Shown piece by piece: positions 50,785-59,240 of a DNA stretch of 64,000 nucleotides. The notes under the pieces are model-generated. The model saw only the letters and a program-made list of their open reading frames with translations, made no database searches and was not told the DNA's origin. Numbering within the stretch: the stretch's first letter is position 1; each line of letters opens with the position of its first letter. A program made the position numbers and the translations under genes. The DNA comes from Thraustochytrium sp. TN22 (lineage: Eukaryota > Sar > Bigyra > Thraustochytrida > Thraustochytriidae), in NCBI GenBank assembly GCA_013306675.1, contig JABLUY010000010.1, positions 246,487-310,486 on the forward strand, in the 5' to 3' direction.

Positions 50785-51636
50785 CTACACTTCAGGCTGG
50801 GCAGGCTGCCCAGGGCTCACGGCCTTGGCTCGAGCTTGCTGGCGCTTGTATACGGGCAAATCATTGCGCAGGGCGAGCACGGCGGAGTATGTGCGCGCCT
50901 TGAGCGACTCGAGGTTCTCGCCATCACGCGGGTAGAGCGGCTCACCAATCGCTACGTCGATGCAGGCTGGTCGGATGACGAAGCTGCCTGGTGGCCAGCC
51001 ATCTTGGATGCCCCAAGATGCCACGGGCACGATAGGCACCTGATTACGCAGCGCCACGTCAAAGAATCCGCCCTTGAAGGGTAGCAGGTCGCCCGAGTGC
51101 GACACCTTGGCCTCGGGGAAGACAAGCATCCCCATCTGGTGCGCCAGGTAGTCATCCACCGTCTCCATCATCTTGCTGACCGTGCCCTTCTTCACTTTCC
51201 AGCGGCCGTCGACCTGCTTCTTCCAGTGCACGGGCACGTCGCCCTGGATGCGTGAGGAACATCCAATGAGCGGGTAATCGAGAATGGCCTTCTTGAGCAC
51301 CACGCTGTAGGCCGTGTGCGGCGCCAGCGCCTTGCACAAGATGAGGTTGTCGCCCAGAGACAGGTGATTCGCCATGTAGATGGCCGGCCTGGGAAGGTCC
51401 CCGCCCTCATGGCAATGGATGACCTGCACAGACCAGAACGGGTTGAGGTCGATTGTGAACAGCCGGAGCAGCCCGCGCGAGAGGCGGCCCATGAGCGTGA
51501 GACGCCAGTGCTTGGGCAGCATCCACGCGAAGCAGATCAAGCAGACGACCTGCAGGAGCAGTCCCAGGCTCGCGCCCACGAGCAACATGATGGAGCAGTA
51601 CACCGTCGTGAAGCCGCGCACCAGCTGGTCCTTCAT
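50785..51636 (-). CDS. PlsC-family acyltransferase (1-acyl-glycerol-3-phosphate acyltransferase-like)
   Basis: 283 residues. Two N-terminal hydrophobic segments (MLLVGASLGLLLQVVCLICF) are followed by the acyltransferase fold. Block I is NHLSLGD (NHxxxxD). Block II-like SSRIQGDVPV comes next. Block III reads FPEAKVSHSG rather than the usual FPEGTRS, and block IV is VPIVPVASWG. The length is typical of the family. It likely transfers an acyl group from acyl-CoA onto a lysophospholipid at the ER; the altered block III makes the acceptor uncertain. The start has the context CCGGGAAAGATG. Its stop lies one base from the ROCO stop on the other strand, so the two 3' ends must overlap. Confidence 0.85.
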   Translation of the reverse strand: MKDQLVRGFTTVYCSIMLLVGASLGLLLQVVCLICFAWMLPKHWRLTLMGRLSRGLLRLFTIDLNPFWSVQVIHCHEGGDLPRPAIYMANHLSLGDNLILCKALAPHTAYSVVLKKAILDYPLIGCSSRIQGDVPVHWKKQVDGRWKVKKGTVSKMMETVDDYLAHQMGMLVFPEAKVSHSGDLLPFKGGFFDVALRNQVPIVPVASWGIQDGWPPGSFVIRPACIDVAIGEPLYPRDGENLESLKARTYSAVLALRNDLPVYKRQQARAKAVSPGQPAQPEV

Positions 51637-53148
51637 CTTTCCCGGCCAGTCTGTCTGCTCAGCAGCAAACTGCTCGTTTCTCTCGAGCTAGGGTAACTAG
51701 CTTGAGCTAGCGCAGGGGCGCCCTGCCAGGCCGCGGCTGCTATGCCTCCGTTATCACGAGCCCAACCGTGAGTGGTGGCAGTGCGCACTTGCGGCCCGCT
51801 CAGCTGTGCCTTCCTGCTGGCGCAGCCTCATTGCAGCCTGTAATACTACCACTGGGGTTGCAGTGCGTATGACCGCGGAGGTCAAGCACGCCGCGAAACT
51901 ACGCTACACGGCCCTAGCTCTAGCTAGAGAGGAGCAGCCGAGAAACGGCAGCACCCTGGGTCGCAAGACTGCGCGATGCTCCCGGCTTTTGCGGTCACGC
52001 CTTCTCTCTGGCTGCGGTGGTCAACTGGACCGCAGCAGCTGAGCAGCTGGGAGCCTCCTTTGGCTGCGCTATTCTTGCCTGGCTTGTCTACCTCTTGCTT
52101 GCTCTCTCTAGCTAGGCCTAGCCGCGCCCGCGTGCGTCGCTTGCTCGCCGCTCGCGCGCCCGCGACCACAGACCTCTAGCTAGCTTCCACCTGGCTCAGG
52201 TTGGCTGCTCCGCTCGCTTCCAAAAGGCAACAAACATGGTCCCGCGCGCGGGTGCACGAGCTTGACGCGCTCCAAAGGGCCGGGGATGCCCAAGCTAGGT
52301 AACTTAGCGCGTGTTTCGTTTTTCTCCCCTGCTGGTAGCTTTTACTTTTGCGATCACCGAGCGGCGTCACGGCAGTGCTTGCAAGGTGACCGTGACTGAC
52401 GAATCATCATCAGTCATCACTCGCCGACACTCGGACAAGGACAGGACAGACCGCCGATCACTGCAGGGAGCCTCCTCCACGCACGCTCACCGTTTTGCTG
52501 ACTTGGCTTGCAGTACACTTGCAGCCCGCTGCCAGAGGTACTACTTTGGTGGTGCACTGGCCAGAGCTACCACACTGGCAAGCACGGTGCGAGTGGTGGG
52601 AGTAGCCTGCCACTGCGGCGGTATTTGGCCCCTCTTTGGCCCAAGATCCAGGTGGTCGCCCTCTCAGTCGTCAGTCTGAGCCCGCCCTGCGCGACCGTGA
52701 CGGTCACGCGACACACTGCCAGCCAGTGTCAGCCCGGCTGGGCGGGGCAGCAAAGCTCGCTCGCCGAGCGCCGCGCGCTGGGGTCAAAGAGCTAGTTGCG
52801 CGGCCCACGGCCCGCGGCAGCCTGGCGCCATGGAGGAGCACGCAGCACTCGAAGAGCTCAGGGAGAAGGCTGGCTGCTGGCTGGCCGCGCGGCCCACGGC
52901 CCGCGGCAGCCTGGCGCAACACTCGAAGAGCTCAGGGAGGAGGCTGGCTGCTGGCTGGCCGCCCCGGCGAGTGAGCGCCTCCCACCACCCAAGCGCGGTC
53001 GGACATGATTGGATTTGACTTCCAAGCATGCGGTGCTGACCCTTCGCAATGTAGCTCTTGGTTTTAGCTCCTTTCGGCGGTCCCTGCCAGGAATTCTAAA
53101 CACGCAACTCGCAGCGGGTGGCGTGGCGTGTGCAAGGGACGCGACAGG
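51637..53148. promoter_or_regulatory. Divergent intergenic region (PlsC / FAAL-like)
   Basis: About 1.5 kb between divergent starts. AGCTAG-type clusters occur at ~51686-51710, 51913-51928, 52107-52121 and 52174-52186, and CACTGG/CAGTG half-sites near 52550 and 52725. The rest is GC-rich with no recognisable gene, apart from the duplication listed separately. Confidence 0.45.
52798..52960. repeat. Tandem duplication, 89 and ~75 bp
   Basis: GCGCGGCCCACGGCCCGCGG begins both copies (52798 and 52887), and both end in GGCTGGCTGCTGGCTGGCC. The second copy lacks ~14 bp around the GCCATGGAGG segment. It is non-coding. Confidence 0.88.
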
Positions 53149-56100
53149 ATGAGCATCGGCGAAGAGGTAGTGCGCCTTGGCGAAGAACAACCTGATCGCA
53201 GGCTCATCGTGTGGCTCGATGACAAGGGCAAGGAGGCCGCCACGCTCTCGCGCGGCGAGCTGGTCACCAAGGCGCTCGGCGTCGCGCACATGATGGAGCT
53301 CACCTGGGGAGTGCATCGCGGCGACATGGTGCTATTGGTTTTCTTCCCCGGCACGGACTTTATCGTCGCCATGATGGCCTGCCTGCTCGGCGGCTTCGTT
53401 GCCGTGCCTGTGTACCCGCCGGACCCGAACAGCCCCAAGGCGGGCCTTCTCAAGATGGCCAAGGCGGTCGAGGCGACCACGCTCAAGCACGTGCTCTCGC
53501 ATACTAGTTTCTTGCGCGCCCGTCGCCTCATGATTGGCGCAAGCAAGTTCCCACAGGGCCTCAAGTGGCACGACATGCGCAAGGCCAAGGCCGCGCCCCA
53601 CATGGGGATGCCGCCGCCGTCGCCGCCCGAGTCCGTCGCCTTTGTGCAGTTCTCCAGCGGTAGCACAGGCGACCCCAAGGGTGTCTGCGTCACGCACGGG
53701 AATCTCAACGCCAACCTTGCCAGCATCAAGGCCGCCATGCACGTCAGCGAAGAGACCGTCGGCGTGACCTGGGTGCCCTTCTACCATGACATGGGCTTGG
53801 TGGGCGCCATCCTCACGACCATTAACGCCGGCGCTCTCATGGTCGCCATGTCGCCCATGTCATTTTTGCGCAGCCCGTTCGTGTGGCTGCGAGCCATCTC
53901 CGACTACGGCGGCACCATGACGTGCGCGCCGAACTTCGCGTACGAGCTGGCGGCACGCAAGATCTCGGCCAAGCAGCTCGCGCAGCTCGACTTGTCCAGC
54001 TGCACGCGCTACTCGAACGGTGCGGAGCCCGTGCGATGGGAGACGCTGGAGCGCTTCGTGGATGCCTTCCAAGGGCAGGGCGTGCGCTTGGACTACATGG
54101 ACCCCTTCTACGGCATCGCGGAGAACGTCGTACTACTGTCCACGCACCAGCCCCCACGCGTGCCGCTCGTCATTCGCCTTCGAAGCGACTTTGCGCGCCT
54201 GCCTGGCTCGCGCATTGAGCTGGCCGCCGAGGACGACTCCGATGCACTCGCACTCGTGGGCAACGGCGAGCCCGGCCCAAGCGTCACCATTCGGGTCGTC
54301 CACCCGGACACGCGTCAGCCCGTGCCGCGCGACCATGTTGGCGAGCTCTGGGTCACCGGCCCATCCAAGGTCAGCACGTACTTCGGGCGGCCAGACGTCT
54401 CCAAGGACCAGCTCAACGCGGCGCTCGCCAAGCCGGACGGCAAGACGTATCTGCGCACGGGCGACATGGGCTTCATCCACCAGGGTGAGATTTTTGTGTG
54501 CGGGCGCATCAAGGACATGCTCATCGTGCGCGGGCGCAACATCTTCCCGCAGGACGTGGAGGCAACTGTTGACGCCTCTAGCGCCGACATCCGGCCCGGC
54601 TGCTGCGCCACCTTCTGCCTTGAGGGCTCCGAGGACGTCGTGGTGGTCGCCGAGGTTCGCGATGCCAAACAAAAAAACGCGGCGAACCTTGCCGAAGCCG
54701 TGCGCGCAGCCGTTGCGGGCGACCACGGGTTTTCGCCGCTCGCCGTGGTGCTCATTAAGCCGCGCACCGTGCCCAAGACCACCAGCGGCAAGATCCGACG
54801 CCGCGCGACGCGCGATGCCTATATGCAGGGCCAACTTGCTGTCGTCGCTCAGAGCGGCGGTTCGCAGGCGGCTGATGTCAAGGCGACGGACTTGGCGCCG
54901 CTGTGGCAGCTCATTAACACGGTCGCGACGCTAGATCTGCACACCGATCCGGCACAAATGGAGCTCCTCATGGACGAGTTCCACCTAGATTCCAGCACGC
55001 TCGGCATGGAGGGTCTAGAGGCGTACTTGGAGCAGCCTGTGGCCCTCTCGCCGTTCCTGGAGCGCCTCCGTAGCGCGCTGGAGGCCATGCCCCTTTACGC
55101 GGGATTTCTCGTGCAACTGCTTCCGGCTGACACCGAGGAGCTCCTCCGGCAGTCCGGCGACTCCCCGCGCGGGCTGCTGAGCTTCTTGCTGCTCGTGGAC
55201 TTTTTTGTGGACGCCCTGGGCGACCCGGCGGTCTTTGAGGCGGTCATGCCGCAGGTGGTGGAGCGGATTATGGGAACGTACACGGGCATCGACACCCGAA
55301 CATGGTTCGGCATCGTCAAGCCTGGTTTTCTGGTGCACTGCGCTCGCCGATGCCTGCAAGCCAGCTCCCGCGAAGAGGGAACGTGGGACTTTTGGCCAAG
55401 CATGCTGGGCCTCAATGTGCTGGTGGCGGCAGCCGCCGAGGTTTTCGACGCACCTTCGGCGACGAGGCCAACGCCTTCGGCCGTTCTGGGCGTGGCTCTC
55501 AACGGAGTCTGCATGGCCGAGTCTGCTTCAAAGATCGCTCCCCGCGTCGCCGTGGAGGCATACTGCCTGTGGAACCTCACCTTCTTGGAGAGCAATCGAC
55601 CTAACAGGGTCGCGGCCCAGGACCGCGCCTTCCAGCTCATCCTCCTCGCACCCAACGTCCTGCGCGCCACGTCGGTGTCCGAGCTCGCCTTTCGAAGGGT
55701 CATGTCTCTGCTGCTCGTGATCGGGGCGGAGTCTAGCCACGTCTTTCGCGACACATGGACCCTAGACGTGGCCTTGTTGGATGGAAGCAAGATGCAAAAG
55801 GCCTGTTTGCGCGTCGTGCAGGATCTTGGCGTGCCGTATGCCGAAGATGCGGCGAGGAATCTAGGTCTGCGCTATGGGCCCCTGGAGATGGCCGCGACCG
55901 CAGGGTCTGTCATTGCGCGCTGCGACCAGGTGCTCACCACCAGCCTCGCCGAGAATGTCGCAGAGGATCTTTTCGACGACGTGTGGACCGACTTCCAGGA
56001 GCAGACCGCGACCGTCAGCGTCGGGACCACGCCCGAGGAGAGATTGGACTGGCTACTGCGCAGCGCCAGACGCAGCGTTGGTCATGCCGTCCTCGGCCCG

Positions 56101-58422
56101 GATGATGACCTCTTTGAGAGCGGCATGTCTTCCGCGGCCATGGTGGAGGTTGCGAGCCAAGTCGAGCTCTTGATCACCTCCGGCGGCGCTGTTGAAGACG
56201 CCAGCCTGGACCCGGAGTTTATCGCTCAGCACCGCACGGTGCGCGCGCTGGCTGCGGCCGCGGAGATCAAGCGCGCCGATGCGGTGTGCCTTGAGAACCT
56301 CAACGACCTGCAAAGACCGGCCCTGCCCGCGGCGCTGGCAGGCGTGCTGCAGTTTCTCGGTGTCTGGCTCATCTTCTTCGAGATGGCCGCCGCCATTCTG
56401 CCGGCCTATCACTACGGCTACTGGGTGCGATTTGAGAGCGGCCTTGGCGAACCCTGGGTCTACTACCGCGTGGCGGGCTCCGTCACAATGTTCGGCCTCC
56501 TGGTGCCGTTTGTCATTCCGGTCTGGGTGCTCAGCTTTTCGGTGCTGGTCGTGCTCACCAAGTGGCTCGTCGTGGGTCGCCGGACGCCGTGCAAGGTGGA
56601 GATCAATTCGCTGCCGTACCTGCGCTGGTGGCTCGTGGACCGCCTGACACACATGTGGGAGGGCACAGTGGGTCGATGGATCGTCAACACACCCATGCTG
56701 AACGTCTTCTACATTTGCATGGGCGGCAGCGTTGCGCTCTCGGCCAAGATCAAGCTGCTTCTGCGCGACCTGGACCTTGTGACCATCGGGCCTAGTGCCG
56801 TCATCAAGGGCGATCTCATGTGCCGCGCCTTTGACGCCAGGGAGCGCACCCTGCGCTTCCGCCGCGTGCGCGTCGGTGCGGCCAGCGAGCTGCGGTCGGG
56901 ATCCATCGTCATGTTGGGCGCCAACATCGGCCGCGGCGCGCAGGTTGCCGCGCTCGACGTTGTGCGCGAGGGCTCCCAGGTCACGAAAGGCGATCTGCTT
57001 GCAGATCTCCCTCCGACCTCGGCGTGTGCCGGGGCATTCTTGGAGCTCGTGGCCAAGTCCTCGATCATCTGCACCATTTTGGTGATCTTCTTTAATGTCT
57101 CGGTGGTGAACGTACTCTTGTGGAACGCCTGCGGCTACCCAGAGGGCTTTCGCTACGCGGACCTCGTGTACTGGACGAGCTCGTACTTTGTCACGGCCTG
57201 CTGCATGTCCTTTGTCGCGGTCGCGCTCAAGTGGATTCTGGTGGGTCGCCTGCGCGCGGGCCCGGTTGCGCCCAGCACGCTTCGCGGGTTGCGACACTGG
57301 GCGGCCGACTACCTTTGGTCACTGCTCTGGGCGACCTGGGTGGTCTACTTTGAGGAGTCGCGCTCCGTCCTGCCATACCTGCGCGCGCTGGGCGCCTCGC
57401 TCGGCCGCTACGTTTTCATCTCCAACGCCTCGTGGATTTCTCCGTCCAACGCCGACATGATCGTCATGAATGACGGCTCCATGGCGGGTCTCATCTTCGT
57501 CGAGACCGAGGCCAGCGGCCAGCGTGGCCAGGTGCAGATTGGCACGCGATGCGAGGTCGGCCTCTTTGCGGTGATCGGCTTTGGCAGCACGATGGAGCCG
57601 CAGTCGAGCCTTGCCACACTCAGCACCTTGATGCGGGGCGAGGTGCTGCCTTCGGGGCACCGCAAGTTTCGCGGCGCCACCTTTCCTGCCGCCGATCCCG
57701 ACGAAGGCGACCTCACTCCGCCCTGGAGCCTTGCTGAGGAGGCTGCGCTGCTCGTTTTTCGCGCAGTCTTTCTCGCCACCATCGTCGCCTCCTTCATCCC
57801 GGCCTACGAGTATGCCAACTTTGTGCTCTTTAACGCTGGCATGCAGCGCGACGTGGCCATTCTTCTCCTCGCCGTCAGCTTCTGGCTGGCGCTCTTTGGC
57901 CTGGCCATTGCACAGCGCCTCCTCGCACTCGTGGTTTTCGGCCCATGGCACGACCTGAGCGTCATTCCCACACGCGTCAGCATGTACTGCTCGTACCAGC
58001 TCTTCACAGCGCTGCTCGAGAAGCTCCTGCTTCCCGCGCTGCACGGCACGCCCATGTACAACATGCACGCGCGATTCATGGGCGCCCGCGTGGGGCCGGG
58101 CGCCATTCTCAACTCCAGCTTTGTGCGCGAGCACCAGCTCCTCTCGATCGGCGAGGGCGCCATTGTAGACGCCGGCGCCTTCCTCGCTGCGCACCAGTTC
58201 ACCAACGGTGGCTTCCAGGTTCGGCCCTCGCACGTCAGTGCTTATGCGCTGATGCAGACCGGCTCCGTCTGTCTCTCGGACTGCAGCGTGCCACCGCAGT
58301 CGATTCTCCCACCACGCGCCTTTGCACAGCAGGTCTCGCGCACCCGCCACGTCGAGGCAACGTCCGCCAAGGTCGCCGACACGCTTGCCTTTGACATGCC
58401 GCAGGGCAATGACCTCGTCTGA
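53149..58422 (+). CDS. FAAL-like adenylation / carrier / left-handed beta-helix membrane protein (NRPS-like)
   Basis: 1757 residues from the ATG at 53149. Residues 1 to ~590 are an AMP-forming domain closest to fatty-acyl-AMP ligases: VAVPVYPPDPNSP, FVQFSSGSTGDPKG near 165, YLRTGDMGFIHQGE near 434, KDMLIVRGRNIFPQD. A ~370-residue all-helical segment of armadillo-like look follows. A carrier-protein-like domain lies near 960-1040 (DDLFESGMSSAAMVEV, the Ser being the possible phosphopantetheine site). From ~1064 several membrane helices alternate with two hexapeptide/left-handed beta-helix blocks (~1210-1290 and ~1640-1740). This end resembles the terminal module of Pls/PosA-type NRPS such as poly-lysine synthetase. 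It may load an acyl group on the carrier and condense it at the membrane; the product is unknown. Confidence 0.83.
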   Translation: MSIGEEVVRLGEEQPDRRLIVWLDDKGKEAATLSRGELVTKALGVAHMMELTWGVHRGDMVLLVFFPGTDFIVAMMACLLGGFVAVPVYPPDPNSPKAGLLKMAKAVEATTLKHVLSHTSFLRARRLMIGASKFPQGLKWHDMRKAKAAPHMGMPPPSPPESVAFVQFSSGSTGDPKGVCVTHGNLNANLASIKAAMHVSEETVGVTWVPFYHDMGLVGAILTTINAGALMVAMSPMSFLRSPFVWLRAISDYGGTMTCAPNFAYELAARKISAKQLAQLDLSSCTRYSNGAEPVRWETLERFVDAFQGQGVRLDYMDPFYGIAENVVLLSTHQPPRVPLVIRLRSDFARLPGSRIELAAEDDSDALALVGNGEPGPSVTIRVVHPDTRQPVPRDHVGELWVTGPSKVSTYFGRPDVSKDQLNAALAKPDGKTYLRTGDMGFIHQGEIFVCGRIKDMLIVRGRNIFPQDVEATVDASSADIRPGCCATFCLEGSEDVVVVAEVRDAKQKNAANLAEAVRAAVAGDHGFSPLAVVLIKPRTVPKTTSGKIRRRATRDAYMQGQLAVVAQSGGSQAADVKATDLAPLWQLINTVATLDLHTDPAQMELLMDEFHLDSSTLGMEGLEAYLEQPVALSPFLERLRSALEAMPLYAGFLVQLLPADTEELLRQSGDSPRGLLSFLLLVDFFVDALGDPAVFEAVMPQVVERIMGTYTGIDTRTWFGIVKPGFLVHCARRCLQASSREEGTWDFWPSMLGLNVLVAAAAEVFDAPSATRPTPSAVLGVALNGVCMAESASKIAPRVAVEAYCLWNLTFLESNRPNRVAAQDRAFQLILLAPNVLRATSVSELAFRRVMSLLLVIGAESSHVFRDTWTLDVALLDGSKMQKACLRVVQDLGVPYAEDAARNLGLRYGPLEMAATAGSVIARCDQVLTTSLAENVAEDLFDDVWTDFQEQTATVSVGTTPEERLDWLLRSARRSVGHAVLGPDDDLFESGMSSAAMVEVASQVELLITSGGAVEDASLDPEFIAQHRTVRALAAAAEIKRADAVCLENLNDLQRPALPAALAGVLQFLGVWLIFFEMAAAILPAYHYGYWVRFESGLGEPWVYYRVAGSVTMFGLLVPFVIPVWVLSFSVLVVLTKWLVVGRRTPCKVEINSLPYLRWWLVDRLTHMWEGTVGRWIVNTPMLNVFYICMGGSVALSAKIKLLLRDLDLVTIGPSAVIKGDLMCRAFDARERTLRFRRVRVGAASELRSGSIVMLGANIGRGAQVAALDVVREGSQVTKGDLLADLPPTSACAGAFLELVAKSSIICTILVIFFNVSVVNVLLWNACGYPEGFRYADLVYWTSSYFVTACCMSFVAVALKWILVGRLRAGPVAPSTLRGLRHWAADYLWSLLWATWVVYFEESRSVLPYLRALGASLGRYVFISNASWISPSNADMIVMNDGSMAGLIFVETEASGQRGQVQIGTRCEVGLFAVIGFGSTMEPQSSLATLSTLMRGEVLPSGHRKFRGATFPAADPDEGDLTPPWSLAEEAALLVFRAVFLATIVASFIPAYEYANFVLFNAGMQRDVAILLLAVSFWLALFGLAIAQRLLALVVFGPWHDLSVIPTRVSMYCSYQLFTALLEKLLLPALHGTPMYNMHARFMGARVGPGAILNSSFVREHQLLSIGEGAIVDAGAFLAAHQFTNGGFQVRPSHVSAYALMQTGSVCLSDCSVPPQSILPPRAFAQQVSRTRHVEATSAKVADTLAFDMPQGNDLV

Positions 58423-59240
58423 TTGATGGCTGCAAGCAAGAAAACAAGGACATGATCTTTTTTGCAAAACTGATGGCCATCGCGCGGTGGCGTCGCGACG
58501 TCGCTCAAGTTGTCAGCGCGCGCGGTAGAGCCCCTTTCCGCATGTAGCTTTTGTCGTGCAAATTGCGCTTCTGACAAGTTCGGACGTCAGTCGCCATTCT
58601 GTGCGAGCTGATTCGAGCCCAGACGCGCGCCTTTGGAGCGCCAGCTCGCGTTCGCCCACCGCGACCACCTCTTGCACAGCCAGCCGGCTCTCTCCAGCCG
58701 CTCCAGAGGACAGCGGCGGCGTTGCGTTGTCGCGCCCAAGCCCGTGCCTCCGCACACGTGCGCTGCAACAGGCTTGACTACGCACTCGCAGCTGGCGCCG
58801 GCCAAACGCCCCGCACATGCCGTCGCTGAGGCCTTTTCTGGCTCAGCACACGTTTTACAAAAAGCGCAGGCCAAGTTTCTCGTCGCCGGCCTCTGCAAAA
58901 CGCACGGCCGGTTTGACGATGCCCGCGGGCTCTCGCAAGACACTGTCGTCGTGCTGCGCACCTCGCTGGGCCACTACCACTTGAAGGCCGCCGCCCGCAC
59001 AAGAGCCTCGCCCTTTTCTGATCTTTTGCATGGCGCGCTCACCAAATGCGCTCAGCGTCCTTCACAATGGTTCCTCTGTGCATGCTTGCAACTTCTGCTA
59101 GCAAGCGGAGTCGCAGCCGAGCACTTGTGGGCTGGGCGCACATTGGAAGCGAGGGCTGGTGTGCGCGACGCAGGGCTCGCGAATGACTTGGTGTGAAAAG
59201 AGCTGGTCGTGCATTTTTAATTAAAAACTTGTACCCAAAG
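58423..59240. other. Spacer between convergent genes
   Basis: About 820 bp of mixed composition between the FAAL-like stop and the LRR-array gene stop. Short frames on both strands show no protein-like pattern. AATTTTTAATTAAAAACTTG near 59212-59230 is a local AT-rich patch beside the minus-strand stop and may be its 3' processing region. Confidence 0.45.

Noticed and set aside
58587-59196. Possible gene in the 58.4-59.2 kb spacer
   Set aside because: Frames of 100-190 codons exist on both strands but none has motifs, a good start context or biased codon use.
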